Assembly (NCBI RefSeq): GCF_002434505.1 | Contig: NZ_DJKE01000008.1 | Span: 36,479 to 100,478, forward strand | Source: Brevundimonas sp. UBA6550 | GTDB taxonomy: Bacteria > Pseudomonadota > Alphaproteobacteria > Caulobacterales > Caulobacteraceae | DNA length: 64,000 nt | Reading direction: 5' to 3' | In this document: in pieces, positions 17,446-25,110 of the stretch | Numbering within the stretch: position 1 is the first letter of the stretch | How the letters are laid out: each line of letters opens with the position of its first letter | Notes under the pieces: generated by a model | The model's database searches: none | The model's input: the letters and a program-made list of their open reading frames with translations, nothing else | What the model was told of the DNA's origin: nothing | Position numbers and translations under genes: made by a program

Positions 17446-18488
17446 ACGTCCATCTCCGCGACCAGCGTCGCGATCAGGTCGGCGGCGGGCAGGGTGCGGG
17501 CCAGGGGCGCGCCCTGACCGGCCCACTGGGCGCCGAAGCCGAACTCGCCCACGGCCTTGGCGGCGGCGTTCAGCGCCTTTCCGGCGTCATAGGCGACCGG
17601 ATAGTCGGGCGGGACGGCCGCGGCCGTCGCGGCCCAGGCGGTGAAGCGATTGGCCAGGCAGCGGGCGGGGCGGCCGGATATGGCGCGGGTCATTGTCGTA
17701 TGGTTCGCGGCGTCGCCGGCCAGGGCGGCGCGGTATCCGGCGTCGGCGGCGCTTTCGGGACAGGCGACGAAGGCGGTGCCCATCTGAGCCGCGACGGCGC
17801 CGAGATCCAGTGCGGCGCGGACGCCCCGTCCGTCCATGATCCCGCCGGCGGCGATGACGGGCAGACCCGCGCGGGCGACCAGAAGCCGGGTCAGGGCCAT
17901 CGCGCCCAGGCGGCTGTCCTCGGCGTCGGGGTCGAACATGCCGCGATGGCCGCCGGCCTCCCACCCCTGCGCCACCACGGCGTCCATGCCGGCAGTCTTG
18001 CAGGCCAGGGCCTCGTCCAGCGTGGTGGCGGTGGCCAGCAGCAGGCAACCGGCCGCCTTCAGGGCGCGGATGCGGGCGTCGTCGGGCAGGCCGAAATGGA
18101 AGCTGACCACCGCAGGCGGATCGGCCAGCAATCGGGCCAGCATGGCGTCGTCATCGGCGAAGCTGCGATAGATCACGCCCAAGCTGGCCGGCGGCGCGGC
18201 GTCGAGGGCCGCGAACTGGGGCGTCAGGGCCTGAAGCCAGGCGGCTTCCCTGGCCGGGTCGCGGCGCGGCGCGGCGTGGACGAACAGATTGACGTTGAAG
18301 GGGCGGTCGGTGAGGGCGCGGGTCTCGGCGATCATCCGCCCGGCCCCGTCCGCATCGGTCGCGCCGACGCCGATTGAGCCCAGGGCGCCGGCGTCGGACA
18401 CGGCGGCCGCCATCTGCGGGGTGGAGACGCCCGCCATCGGGGCCTGGATGACGGGAACGGTCAGGTCGAGGCGGTCGATCAGGGACAT
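17442..18488 (-). CDS. Nitronate monooxygenase
   Basis: FMN-dependent enzyme of 348 residues in the NMO/2-nitropropane dioxygenase family, which oxidises toxic alkyl nitronates. It has a TIM barrel with the start IDRLDLTVPVIQAPMAGVSTPQ, the VVSFHFGLP segment, AQGWEAGGHRG with the proposed catalytic His, and the FMN-phosphate site AAGGIMDGRGVRAAL then GAVAAQMGTAFV. The physiological substrate is unknown, as usual for this family. Confidence 0.9.
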   Translation of the reverse strand: MSLIDRLDLTVPVIQAPMAGVSTPQMAAAVSDAGALGSIGVGATDADGAGRMIAETRALTDRPFNVNLFVHAAPRRDPAREAAWLQALTPQFAALDAAPPASLGVIYRSFADDDAMLARLLADPPAVVSFHFGLPDDARIRALKAAGCLLLATATTLDEALACKTAGMDAVVAQGWEAGGHRGMFDPDAEDSRLGAMALTRLLVARAGLPVIAAGGIMDGRGVRAALDLGAVAAQMGTAFVACPESAADAGYRAALAGDAANHTTMTRAISGRPARCLANRFTAWAATAAAVPPDYPVAYDAGKALNAAAKAVGEFGFGAQWAGQGAPLARTLPAADLIATLVAEMDV

Positions 18489-18528
18489 GGGCTGCAGCTA
18501 GGCGCCCGAAGCGTCCGCCGCAACGGCG

Positions 18529-18954
18529 TCAGTCGACGGCCCGGCATTCCGTCGGTTGGCGGCCCTCGACCGACCAGGTGGCCAGCACGCCCTTGCCGCG
18601 CAGTTCGACGTTGGAGGCGCGATACCAGATGCCGTCGGCGGCGCGTTCCTGATACAGGTCCACCGCCTCGCCGGACGAGTTGCGGACGGTGGCCATCTGG
18701 CGCGGATTGTCGAAGTCCACCGACAGGCGCTCGCCGTTGTCGCACAGATAGACCGTGTGGACGACGCGGTTCAGGGTGCGGTCCTGGATTTCGGCGCCGG
18801 TGCGCTGGCGCGCCGTCTGGGCGGCGACGGCGCGATCCTTCACCTCGTCGCCGCTGCGGGGCGCCTTGTCGGGGTCCGGGCCGCAGGCGGTCAGCAGGGC
18901 CAGGGCGGCCAGGCCGCTGAACACGATCGACTGCGGCAGATCCGGCTTGAACAA
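18529..18954 (-). CDS. MliC-like lipoprotein (C-type lysozyme inhibitor domain)
   Basis: A 141-residue lipoprotein. The signal peptide ends in the lipobox LLTAC (Cys24) and the mature part has the MliC-like strand pattern YLCDNGERLSVDF, ATVRNSSGEAVDL, GIWYRASNVELRGKG and a closing Cys. MliC proteins sit in the outer membrane and inhibit C-type lysozyme. The TTG at 18954 is chosen because GGAGGGA stands 7-8 nt before it. A TTG at 18981 is in frame but lacks a ribosome site. Confidence 0.75.
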   Translation of the reverse strand: MFKPDLPQSIVFSGLAALALLTACGPDPDKAPRSGDEVKDRAVAAQTARQRTGAEIQDRTLNRVVHTVYLCDNGERLSVDFDNPRQMATVRNSSGEAVDLYQERAADGIWYRASNVELRGKGVLATWSVEGRQPTECRAVD

Positions 18955-19002
18955 GGTCTTTCCCTCCACGGCGTCGCCCAACGGCGCCGCTTTCGCGGCG
19001 GT

Positions 19003-19485
19003 TTAACGTGCGCGGCCTGCCCCCGTTCCCCTCCGTTGGCGGAAGAAGGACCTGAGCAGAGACGACGCCTCCTCGGCCAGAAGACCTGAGTCCGTGGTCG
19101 GACGCCAGTGGCAGGTCGGCTGTTCGAACAGACGCGGGCCGTGGAGGACGGCGCCGCCCTTGGGATCGTCGGCGGCCCAGACCACGCGACCGATACGCGC
19201 GTGGCTGATGGCGCCGGCGCACATGGCGCACGGCTCAAGCGTCACATAGAGGGTCAGGCCGGTGAGGCGGTAGTTCTCCAGCGCCGTCGCGGCCCGCCGC
19301 ATGGCCACGATCTCGGCGTGGGCGGTGGGGTCGTGGGCCGAGATCGGACCATTGGCGCCGGTCGCGACGACCTCTCCGGTGGTCGGATCGACAAGAATTG
19401 CGCCCACGGGCACCTCTCCTGCGTCCGCCGCCGCTTGCGCTTGGTCCAGCGCCATGCGCATGAACCGCTCATCATGGTCCGCCAT
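19003..19485 (-). CDS. tadA: tRNA adenosine(34) deaminase TadA
   Basis: Zinc deaminase of 160 residues expected to convert A34 to inosine in tRNA-Arg(ACG). The zinc and proton-shuttle motif HAEIVAM and the second zinc motif PCAMCAGAI are intact, followed by KGGAVLHGPRLF. ATG 19485 gives the normal MADHDERFMRMAL N-terminus. Its first twelve bases overlap the first twelve of the divergent pseudouridine synthase gene. Confidence 0.9.
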   Translation of the reverse strand: MADHDERFMRMALDQAQAAADAGEVPVGAILVDPTTGEVVATGANGPISAHDPTAHAEIVAMRRAATALENYRLTGLTLYVTLEPCAMCAGAISHARIGRVVWAADDPKGGAVLHGPRLFEQPTCHWRPTTDSGLLAEEASSLLRSFFRQRRGTGAGRAR

Positions 19486-20994
19486 ACAGACGACAACGAC
19501 AAGAAGCCCCGCGCCCGTCAAGACGAACGGTCGCCCCGGCCCTTTAAATCCTCCGGTCCCCGCAAGAGCGGCGACGGGACGAAATCATTCGGCGACAAGC
19601 CGCGCGGCCCTCGCGACGACGGCGCAAAGCGTTTCGGCGACAAGCCGGATCGGCCCCGCAGCGACCGGCCTCGCAGCGACAAGGGCGGCAAGGACGCCAA
19701 GTCGGGCAAGGCGGAGACGCCCCTGCGCGCCGAGCGAATCGCCAAGACCATGGCCCGCGCCGGCATCGCCTCGCGACGCGAGGTCGAGCGGCTGATCGGC
19801 CTGGGCAAGGTGGCGGTGAACGGCCGCATCCTGGACACGCCCGCGACCCTGGTGACGCGCGACGACGTGATCACGGTCGATGGCAAGCCCATCGGCTCGA
19901 CCCAGGCGACGCGCGTGTGGCGCTATCACAAGCCTGCGGGCCTCTTGACCAGCCACAGCGATCCGACCGGACGGCCGACGGTGTTCGACGCCCTGCCGGC
20001 CGGCCTGCCGCGCGTGATCTCGGTCGGGCGGCTGGACTTGGCGACCGAAGGCCTGCTGCTGCTGACCAATGACGGCGAGCTGAGCCGGGCGCTGGAACTG
20101 CCCTCCACCTCGCTGGTGCGCCAGTACCGGGCGCGGGCGCGCGGCAAGATCACCCAGGACCAGCTGGACGCGCTGAAGGACGGCGTGGTCGTGGACGGCG
20201 TGTCCTATGGCCCCATCGAGGCCAAGCTGGACAAGGCCAAGGAGTCGAAGGCCGAGGACGGCAAGGCCCCCGCCAACCTGTGGATCTCGGTCTCGATCAC
20301 CGAGGGCAAGAACCGCGAGGTCCGCAAGGTGCTGGAATCGGTCGGCCTGACGGTCAACCGCCTGATCCGCCTGGCCTATGGTCCGTTCCGCCTGGATGTG
20401 CTGCCCGTCGGGGCGGTCGAGGAGGTCGGGCCGCGCGTGATCCGCGAACTGCTGGCCGACTATATCCGGCCCGAGAACCTGCCCACCGGCAATACGGTCG
20501 AGACGCCCGCGCCCATCCCCGGTCGCCGGGTATCGACGCCCATCGTCAAGGGCCGGTCGGGCTCGGCCATGTCGGACCCGTCGCGCAAGCCCAGCCGCGT
20601 GCGCGCCGCCGAAACGGCCCAGGCCGACGCCGTCGAACGCCGCGAGCGTCCGGCCAAGAAGGAGGGCTGGGCCAAGGCCGCGCCCAGGTTCGAACATTCC
20701 AAGACCTTCAAGCCGCGCGAGCGCACCGCCCCCGCCGGCGACCGTCCGGCGCGCGAGGACGGCGACCGGCCAAAGCGCGCCTTCAAGCCGCGCGACGACC
20801 AGTTCATCGACGACCGCAGGAAGCCCGCAGGGGCCAGGCCCGCCGCCAAGCCGGGCGCCAAGCCCGGTGGACGCGCCGGTCCGGGCGCGGGCGCGGGGGG
20901 GCGCGACTTCAAGCCGCGTTCCGGCGGCAAGCCGGCGGGTCCATCGGGAACCAGCGGGCGCGGCCCTGGCGGCAAGCCGCGCGCGCCTCGCTGA
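19474..20994 (+). CDS. rRNA pseudouridine synthase (RsuA/RluB/E/F family) with long disordered tails
   Basis: A 506-residue protein. A charged N-terminal tail of about 85 residues carries two FGDKP-xx-PR repeats. An S4 domain follows (ARAGIASRREVERLIGLGKVAVNGR), then the catalytic domain with nucleophilic Asp in VGRLDLATEGLLLLTND and the KNREVRKVLESVGLTVNRLIR motif. From about residue 340 comes a Lys/Arg/Pro/Gly-rich tail with three FKPR repeats. RluB, which modifies 23S rRNA near 2605, is the closest guess. The start is uncertain because it overlaps the divergent tadA start by 12 bp. Confidence 0.85.
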   Translation: MVRHTDDNDKKPRARQDERSPRPFKSSGPRKSGDGTKSFGDKPRGPRDDGAKRFGDKPDRPRSDRPRSDKGGKDAKSGKAETPLRAERIAKTMARAGIASRREVERLIGLGKVAVNGRILDTPATLVTRDDVITVDGKPIGSTQATRVWRYHKPAGLLTSHSDPTGRPTVFDALPAGLPRVISVGRLDLATEGLLLLTNDGELSRALELPSTSLVRQYRARARGKITQDQLDALKDGVVVDGVSYGPIEAKLDKAKESKAEDGKAPANLWISVSITEGKNREVRKVLESVGLTVNRLIRLAYGPFRLDVLPVGAVEEVGPRVIRELLADYIRPENLPTGNTVETPAPIPGRRVSTPIVKGRSGSAMSDPSRKPSRVRAAETAQADAVERRERPAKKEGWAKAAPRFEHSKTFKPRERTAPAGDRPAREDGDRPKRAFKPRDDQFIDDRRKPAGARPAAKPGAKPGGRAGPGAGAGGRDFKPRSGGKPAGPSGTSGRGPGGKPRAPR

Positions 20995-21020
20995 AACGCG
21001 CCGCCGAGGAGAGTTGAGGC

Positions 21021-21434
21021 ATGACGTCTTCTTCCACCGGCCGGTGCCTGTGCGGCGCCGTGACGTTCACCGCCACGCCTAGAGGCGGGATGCACGCCTG
21101 CCATTGCGGCACGTGCCGGCGCCTGTCGGGCGGCATCCTGTTCAGCGTGGACTGCGGCGACAGCGTCGCGGTTCAGGGGACGGTGGCGACCTACGCCTCG
21201 TCCGACTGGGCGACGCGCCAGTTCTGCCCGGCCTGCGGGACCGGCCTGTTCTGGCGCTCCAACGCCTGGGCCGTGACCATGGTCTCGGCCCAGGCGTTCG
21301 ACGACCCGTCCGCCTTTAAGCTGGAGGACGAGTTCTGCATCGAGAGCAAGCCCGACACCTACGCCCTGGCGGGGGATCGGCCGCGCCTGACCACGGACGA
21401 ACTGTACGCCCAGTTCGCTGCGCCCGAAGCCTGA
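21021..21434 (+). CDS. GFA family protein (CENP-V/GFA fold)
   Basis: A 137-residue zinc-binding protein of the glutathione-dependent formaldehyde-activating family. Cysteine pairs are at GRCLCGAV, ACHCGTC and FCPACGTGLFW, with the usual RLSGG and ASSDWATRQF segments. Real Gfa activity is documented for few members, so only the fold is claimed. The Shine-Dalgarno GAGGAGAG is strong. Its stop overlaps the rsmD start. Confidence 0.88.
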   Translation: MTSSSTGRCLCGAVTFTATPRGGMHACHCGTCRRLSGGILFSVDCGDSVAVQGTVATYASSDWATRQFCPACGTGLFWRSNAWAVTMVSAQAFDDPSAFKLEDEFCIESKPDTYALAGDRPRLTTDELYAQFAAPEA

Positions 21435-22006
21435 TGCGGATCGTCGCCGGAAGCCTGAAGGGCCGCGCCATCGTCGCGCCGGAGGGGCAGGGCACGCGCC
21501 CGACCTCGGACCGCGCGCGCCAGGCGGTGTTCAACGTGCTGGAACACGCCGCCTGGGCCGAGAGCCTGCAGGGCGCGCGGGTCATCGACCTGTACGCCGG
21601 TTCCGGCGCCCTGGGGTTCGAGGCGGTCAGCCGGGGCGCGGGCTTCTGCCTGTTCGTGGAGACGGACGACGGCGCGCGCGGCGCCATCCGCGAGAACGCC
21701 GACGCCTATGGGCTGATGGGGCGCACGCGGGTCCATAGGCGCAGCGCCACCGACCTGGGCGTGCGCCCCGGCCCGGTGGCGGAGGCCTTCGACATCGCCT
21801 TCCTGGACCCGCCCTACGGCAAGGGCTTGGGGGAGCAGACGCTGGCTCGCCTGGTCGAAGGCGACTGGCTGAAACCCGGCGCCCTGGTGGTGTTCGAGCG
21901 CGGCTCGGATGAACCGGAGATCGACACGCCCGGCTATGAGCGGCTGGACGCGCGCGACTATGGCGCGGCGCGAGTGCTGTTCCTGCGCGCGGGACCGGGC
22001 GCCTGA
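21434..22006 (+). CDS. rsmD: 16S rRNA (guanine(966)-N2)-methyltransferase RsmD
   Basis: A 190-residue SAM-dependent methyltransferase. MRIVAGSLKGRAI and PTSDRARQAVFN are RsmD hallmarks, VIDLYAGSGALGFEA is the SAM motif and FLDPPYGKG is the NPPY-type catalytic motif. It methylates G966 of 16S rRNA at the P-site region. It is coupled to the GFA gene by a one-base overlap. Confidence 0.94.
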   Translation: MRIVAGSLKGRAIVAPEGQGTRPTSDRARQAVFNVLEHAAWAESLQGARVIDLYAGSGALGFEAVSRGAGFCLFVETDDGARGAIRENADAYGLMGRTRVHRRSATDLGVRPGPVAEAFDIAFLDPPYGKGLGEQTLARLVEGDWLKPGALVVFERGSDEPEIDTPGYERLDARDYGAARVLFLRAGPGA

Positions 22007-22020
22007 GCCTCAGCCGTCCA

Positions 22021-22087
22021 TTGCACTGCACGATCGAAAACAGTGCGATGTGCAACAAGGTGCAGTTCCAGGCGGCGCCCCTGCACC
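22021..22087. repeat. Cluster of GCAC/GTGC inverted repeats between convergent genes
   Basis: In the 182-bp gap between rsmD and the phosphatase gene (both ending here) the tetramer GCAC or GTGC occurs six times in 67 bp. Two dyads can be drawn: GCACTG with CAGTGC (22023-22046) nested in TTGCAC with GTGCAA (22021-22055), and GGTGCAG with CTGCACC (22059-22087). No T-run follows. As RNA it would form two adjacent stem-loops. The rest of the gap holds a TATAGT-like hexamer but nothing else I can name. Confidence 0.5.
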
Positions 22088-22188
22088 GTCAGAACAGGCG
22101 GCCATTATAGTCTGGCGTCGCCGCACCGTGCGTCGATCAGCTTTGCTTTCAGGCAAGATGCTGATTCAGCGTGCTTTCGTGCGTTCAG

Positions 22189-22647
22189 TCATGCGCGCAG
22201 TTTGATCGCAAGAGTCTGCGCCGCCTGGGTGACCTCGGCCCATGTGACGTCGAAACCGTCGTCCTCGTCGAAATAGGGGTCGGCCACCGCCTGACCCTCG
22301 CGGCCCGGCACATGGTCCAGCAGGAGGCTGAGGTCTGCGGTGGCGTCTGCGGGCGCGATTCGGCGCAGATTGGCCAGATTGTCGTGGTCCAGGGCGATAA
22401 TGTGGGTGAAGCGGCGGAAGTCCGCAGGCTTCACCTGGCGCCCCTGATAGCCGGAAATATCGACCCCATGCCTGCGCGCCACGGCCTGAGCGCGCGGATC
22501 GGGCGCCTCGCCGATGTGCCAGCCGCCCGTGCCTGCGGAATCCACGATCAGATCCATCCGCAACCGCTGCGCCTCGGCCCGCAGCGCCGCCTCCGCCAGA
22601 GGCGAGCGACAGATGTTGCCGAGACAGACGAAGAGGACGGAAGCCAT
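22189..22647 (-). CDS. Low-molecular-weight protein-tyrosine phosphatase
   Basis: A 152-residue phosphatase with the P-loop CLGNICRSPLAEA directly after the first strand (Cys8-type nucleophile) and the general-acid region VADPYFDED. Bacterial members remove phosphate from tyrosine kinases in capsule export or act as arsenate reductases. No polysaccharide genes are nearby, so the role is open. Confidence 0.9.
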   Translation of the reverse strand: MASVLFVCLGNICRSPLAEAALRAEAQRLRMDLIVDSAGTGGWHIGEAPDPRAQAVARRHGVDISGYQGRQVKPADFRRFTHIIALDHDNLANLRRIAPADATADLSLLLDHVPGREGQAVADPYFDEDDGFDVTWAEVTQAAQTLAIKLRA

Positions 22648-22749
22648 GGATGGGTTCGTTGCTGTGCCGGGTTAATGCGCGACAGGGTTTGGGGTTTGGG
22701 GCCAGGCCTGCCTGTCACGCCCCGTTTCGAGCGCCGACGCCCAGCCGGT

Positions 22750-23652
22750 TCATCCCATGCTGTTCAGGGTTTCGACGATCTGCTGGCGCGCGCGTTTGGC
22801 TTCCGGCCCGAGAAGCAGGGGATAGACATGGATCAGGCCTTCCTCGCGATAGTACTGAACCTGCACACCCGATGTCTTCGCCTTGGCGGCCAGCAGGTCG
22901 GTGTCCGGGTTGGTGATGTCGTGTGATCCGCTGAAAAGGGTCAACGGCCCCAGGCCCGCGAGGTCCGCCAGAAGGGGACTGACCTTGGGGTCGTCCACCT
23001 TCAAGCCACCCCTCCACATCTCGATAGCCGCCGTCAAACCCCTGCGTGCGAGCCAGGGATCCAGCTTTTCGACACGGTCCAGGGCTGGATTGTTCAGTCG
23101 GAGATCCAGAGCAGGAGAAATGAGAATCGTTCTCGCCAGCGTCTCGTTTCTGGTCCGCAGAAGGTGAAGCGCCGTGGAGAGCGAGATTTGTCCGCCCGCC
23201 GAATCGCCCATGATGAATGTGCGGTCGGAGCCAATCCGATCGACGATGCCGCCGACAAGCCGGCTTACCTGGTCGACGACAGGTTCCGCCGTTCCCAGAG
23301 GCGCCAGGGGATAGATGGGGACATAGACCGCCGCTTTGGACTTCACGGCCACCTCAGCCGCCAACTGCCACTGAGGCGCGACGATTTCGTTGATCCAGGC
23401 GCCGCCGTGGACATAGACGCCCTCGCGCTTCACGTCGCCATCCGTCGGCGCCAGTCTGTAGACCGGCCATCCCGAGGAATAATCCACCGAAACGTCCACA
23501 GGGTCGCGCCAGCGCGATGGCGGCGAGAACGAGGTCGGCCTGATCAGGCGCTCCGCAACCTTGGCTCTGACGAGGTCAGGGTCCGAGAAACCCGCCTTCC
23601 GCCCCGATTTCTCAATATAGAAGGCGATGAGCTTCGCAGTAATGCTTGGCAT
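22750..23652 (-). CDS. Alpha/beta hydrolase, HSL-like esterase
   Basis: A 300-residue hydrolase of the hormone-sensitive-lipase/steryl acetyl hydrolase group. Oxyanion motif HGGAW, nucleophile elbow GDSAGGQ, acid residue region GSHDITNPDTD and catalytic His in IHVYPLL. The start is taken at MPSITAKL (23652) rather than 15 codons upstream. It lies downstream of an AraC-type regulator on the same strand with 144 bp between them, so that regulator may control it. Confidence 0.85.
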   Translation of the reverse strand: MPSITAKLIAFYIEKSGRKAGFSDPDLVRAKVAERLIRPTSFSPPSRWRDPVDVSVDYSSGWPVYRLAPTDGDVKREGVYVHGGAWINEIVAPQWQLAAEVAVKSKAAVYVPIYPLAPLGTAEPVVDQVSRLVGGIVDRIGSDRTFIMGDSAGGQISLSTALHLLRTRNETLARTILISPALDLRLNNPALDRVEKLDPWLARRGLTAAIEMWRGGLKVDDPKVSPLLADLAGLGPLTLFSGSHDITNPDTDLLAAKAKTSGVQVQYYREEGLIHVYPLLLGPEAKRARQQIVETLNSMG

Positions 23653-23796
23653 GGGGCGGCTTTCTCTGGTCGTCGTCTGTCCAGCTTTCAATACCACCCC
23701 AAGCTATGGATGAATGTCGCGAGCGGCTCAACCCGTTACGCTGACGCAGCCTGGACGATATCGCCATCCGGTATGTCGCCAGTCTTAACTGGTGAT

Positions 23797-24582
23797 CTAT
23801 CTGGCGAGGTAACGACCAGGCGGTTGGCCGACGGCCTTGCGAAACATGCTGACGAAACTGCTGGTGCTTTCGTAGCCCAGGTCGAGGCCGACCGACTGGA
23901 CGGATCGCCCGGAAGCCAGCCAGCGCAGCGCCAGCAGGATGTGAAGCTGGCGTCGCCAGCGGCCGAAACCCATGCCGATTTCCGACGACAGTCTGCGGTT
24001 GAGCGTGCGTTCGCTCATGCCGACGCCCGCGGCCCATTGCGCCACGGTCGATGAGGCGGCCGGATTGGCGATCATGGCTTCGGCCAGAGCCTTCAAACGA
24101 GGGTCGGAGGGGATCGGCAGGCGGAAATTCTCGATGGGCGCCGTGGCCAGTTCGTCGAGGATGACCGAGGCGATGCGGCCCTCGGGTCCGTCAGGGTCGT
24201 ACTGGGCGGGCATTTCACTGGCGCGCATCAGCAGATGGCGAAGCAGGTCTGAAATCAGGATGGCGCAACCGTGTGGCGGCAGTCGCGCGGCAGGCGTCGC
24301 GTGGATGAACAGACAGACGCATTCCACGTCGCCCGATCCGAACACGGTATGGGGCGTATCGCCGGGAATCCAGATGGCCGAGCCGGGCGGTACGATCCAC
24401 ACAGCCTCTTCCATTTCGCAGTTGATGGCGCCGCGAACCCCATAGAGAAGCTGGGCCTTGCGGTGTCGGTGACGTTGGGACTGCTCGACCGTTTCCAGAC
24501 GGCCGACGCCGGCCGCGACGACCATATCGCGCGCGTCGTCATCAATGGCGGTCGGCCAGTCGGCGCGCACGTCCAGACGCAT
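23797..24582 (-). CDS. AraC family transcriptional regulator
   Basis: A 261-residue regulator with an N-terminal cupin domain (HRHRKAQLLYGVRG, WIVPPGSAIWIPGDTPHTV) and two C-terminal helix-turn-helix motifs (AAGVGMSERTLNRRL and LGYESTSSFVSMFRKAVG). ATG 24582 is preferred to a TTG at 24654 because of its codon, a nearby AGG and the usual family length. It is divergent from the small unknown gene at 24712 across 129 bp. The ligand is unknown. Confidence 0.88.
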   Translation of the reverse strand: MRLDVRADWPTAIDDDARDMVVAAGVGRLETVEQSQRHRHRKAQLLYGVRGAINCEMEEAVWIVPPGSAIWIPGDTPHTVFGSGDVECVCLFIHATPAARLPPHGCAILISDLLRHLLMRASEMPAQYDPDGPEGRIASVILDELATAPIENFRLPIPSDPRLKALAEAMIANPAASSTVAQWAAGVGMSERTLNRRLSSEIGMGFGRWRRQLHILLALRWLASGRSVQSVGLDLGYESTSSFVSMFRKAVGQPPGRYLAR

Positions 24583-24711
24583 TCGCCTGAGCCTCTCGCT
24601 GAAATGGCCGATTTGAAACACGGAATGGCGATTGTGCGCAATGACGCCATTCAACGCCTCGGTTATCCTCGTGGTCGGCCATCAGATTCCTGGCTGAAAG
24701 GATGTTTCGTC

Positions 24712-25098
24712 ATGTCCATGGACAGTTCAGGCTTTCCCTACGTCTGGTTCAGCTATGCCGACGGGTTCGGCGATGACGAGGGCATGGCCGAGTTCGAGCG
24801 CAACCTTGCCCGCCACAAGCCTTTCGTGATCCTTTCGGACTCCGCCCCCGATGAGAACAGGCAGCCTTCGCACGAGGAGCGGAAACGCCTGTCCCTGTGG
24901 ATGAAGGCGCACAAGGCCGATTTGCGTCGGTTCGTGCTGGCGATGGTCGTGGTGGAGCCAAGCGCGGTTAAGCGGCTGGCCTTCGCCGCCTTTGGCGTGA
25001 TTTTCGAGAAGTTCTGGGGCTATCCGATGGTCATGGTCGAATCGCGCGACGCCGCCATGGCCCAGGCCGAGACGCTGCTGGCCAAGGTCGGGCGTTAG
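24712..25098 (+). CDS. Conserved hypothetical protein (128 aa)
   Basis: A 128-residue soluble protein that I cannot assign. It opens with PYVWFSYADGFGDDEGMAEFERNL, has a strand/helix alternation and ends with MAQAETLLAKVG. It has no signal peptide, membrane segment or obvious catalytic motif. The layout resembles small alphaproteobacterial proteins of unknown function with an early acidic patch (FGDDEG). A good AAAGGA ribosome site stands 9 nt before ATG 24712. It is divergent from the AraC gene and convergent with mutL. Confidence 0.75.
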   Translation: MSMDSSGFPYVWFSYADGFGDDEGMAEFERNLARHKPFVILSDSAPDENRQPSHEERKRLSLWMKAHKADLRRFVLAMVVVEPSAVKRLAFAAFGVIFEKFWGYPMVMVESRDAAMAQAETLLAKVGR

Positions 25099-25110
25099 GC
25101 CGTCGTTGGC

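Noticed and set aside
22043..22276. Small open frame in the rsmD/phosphatase gap
   Set aside because: It runs into the phosphatase gene in antisense and has no ribosome site or recognisable protein features.
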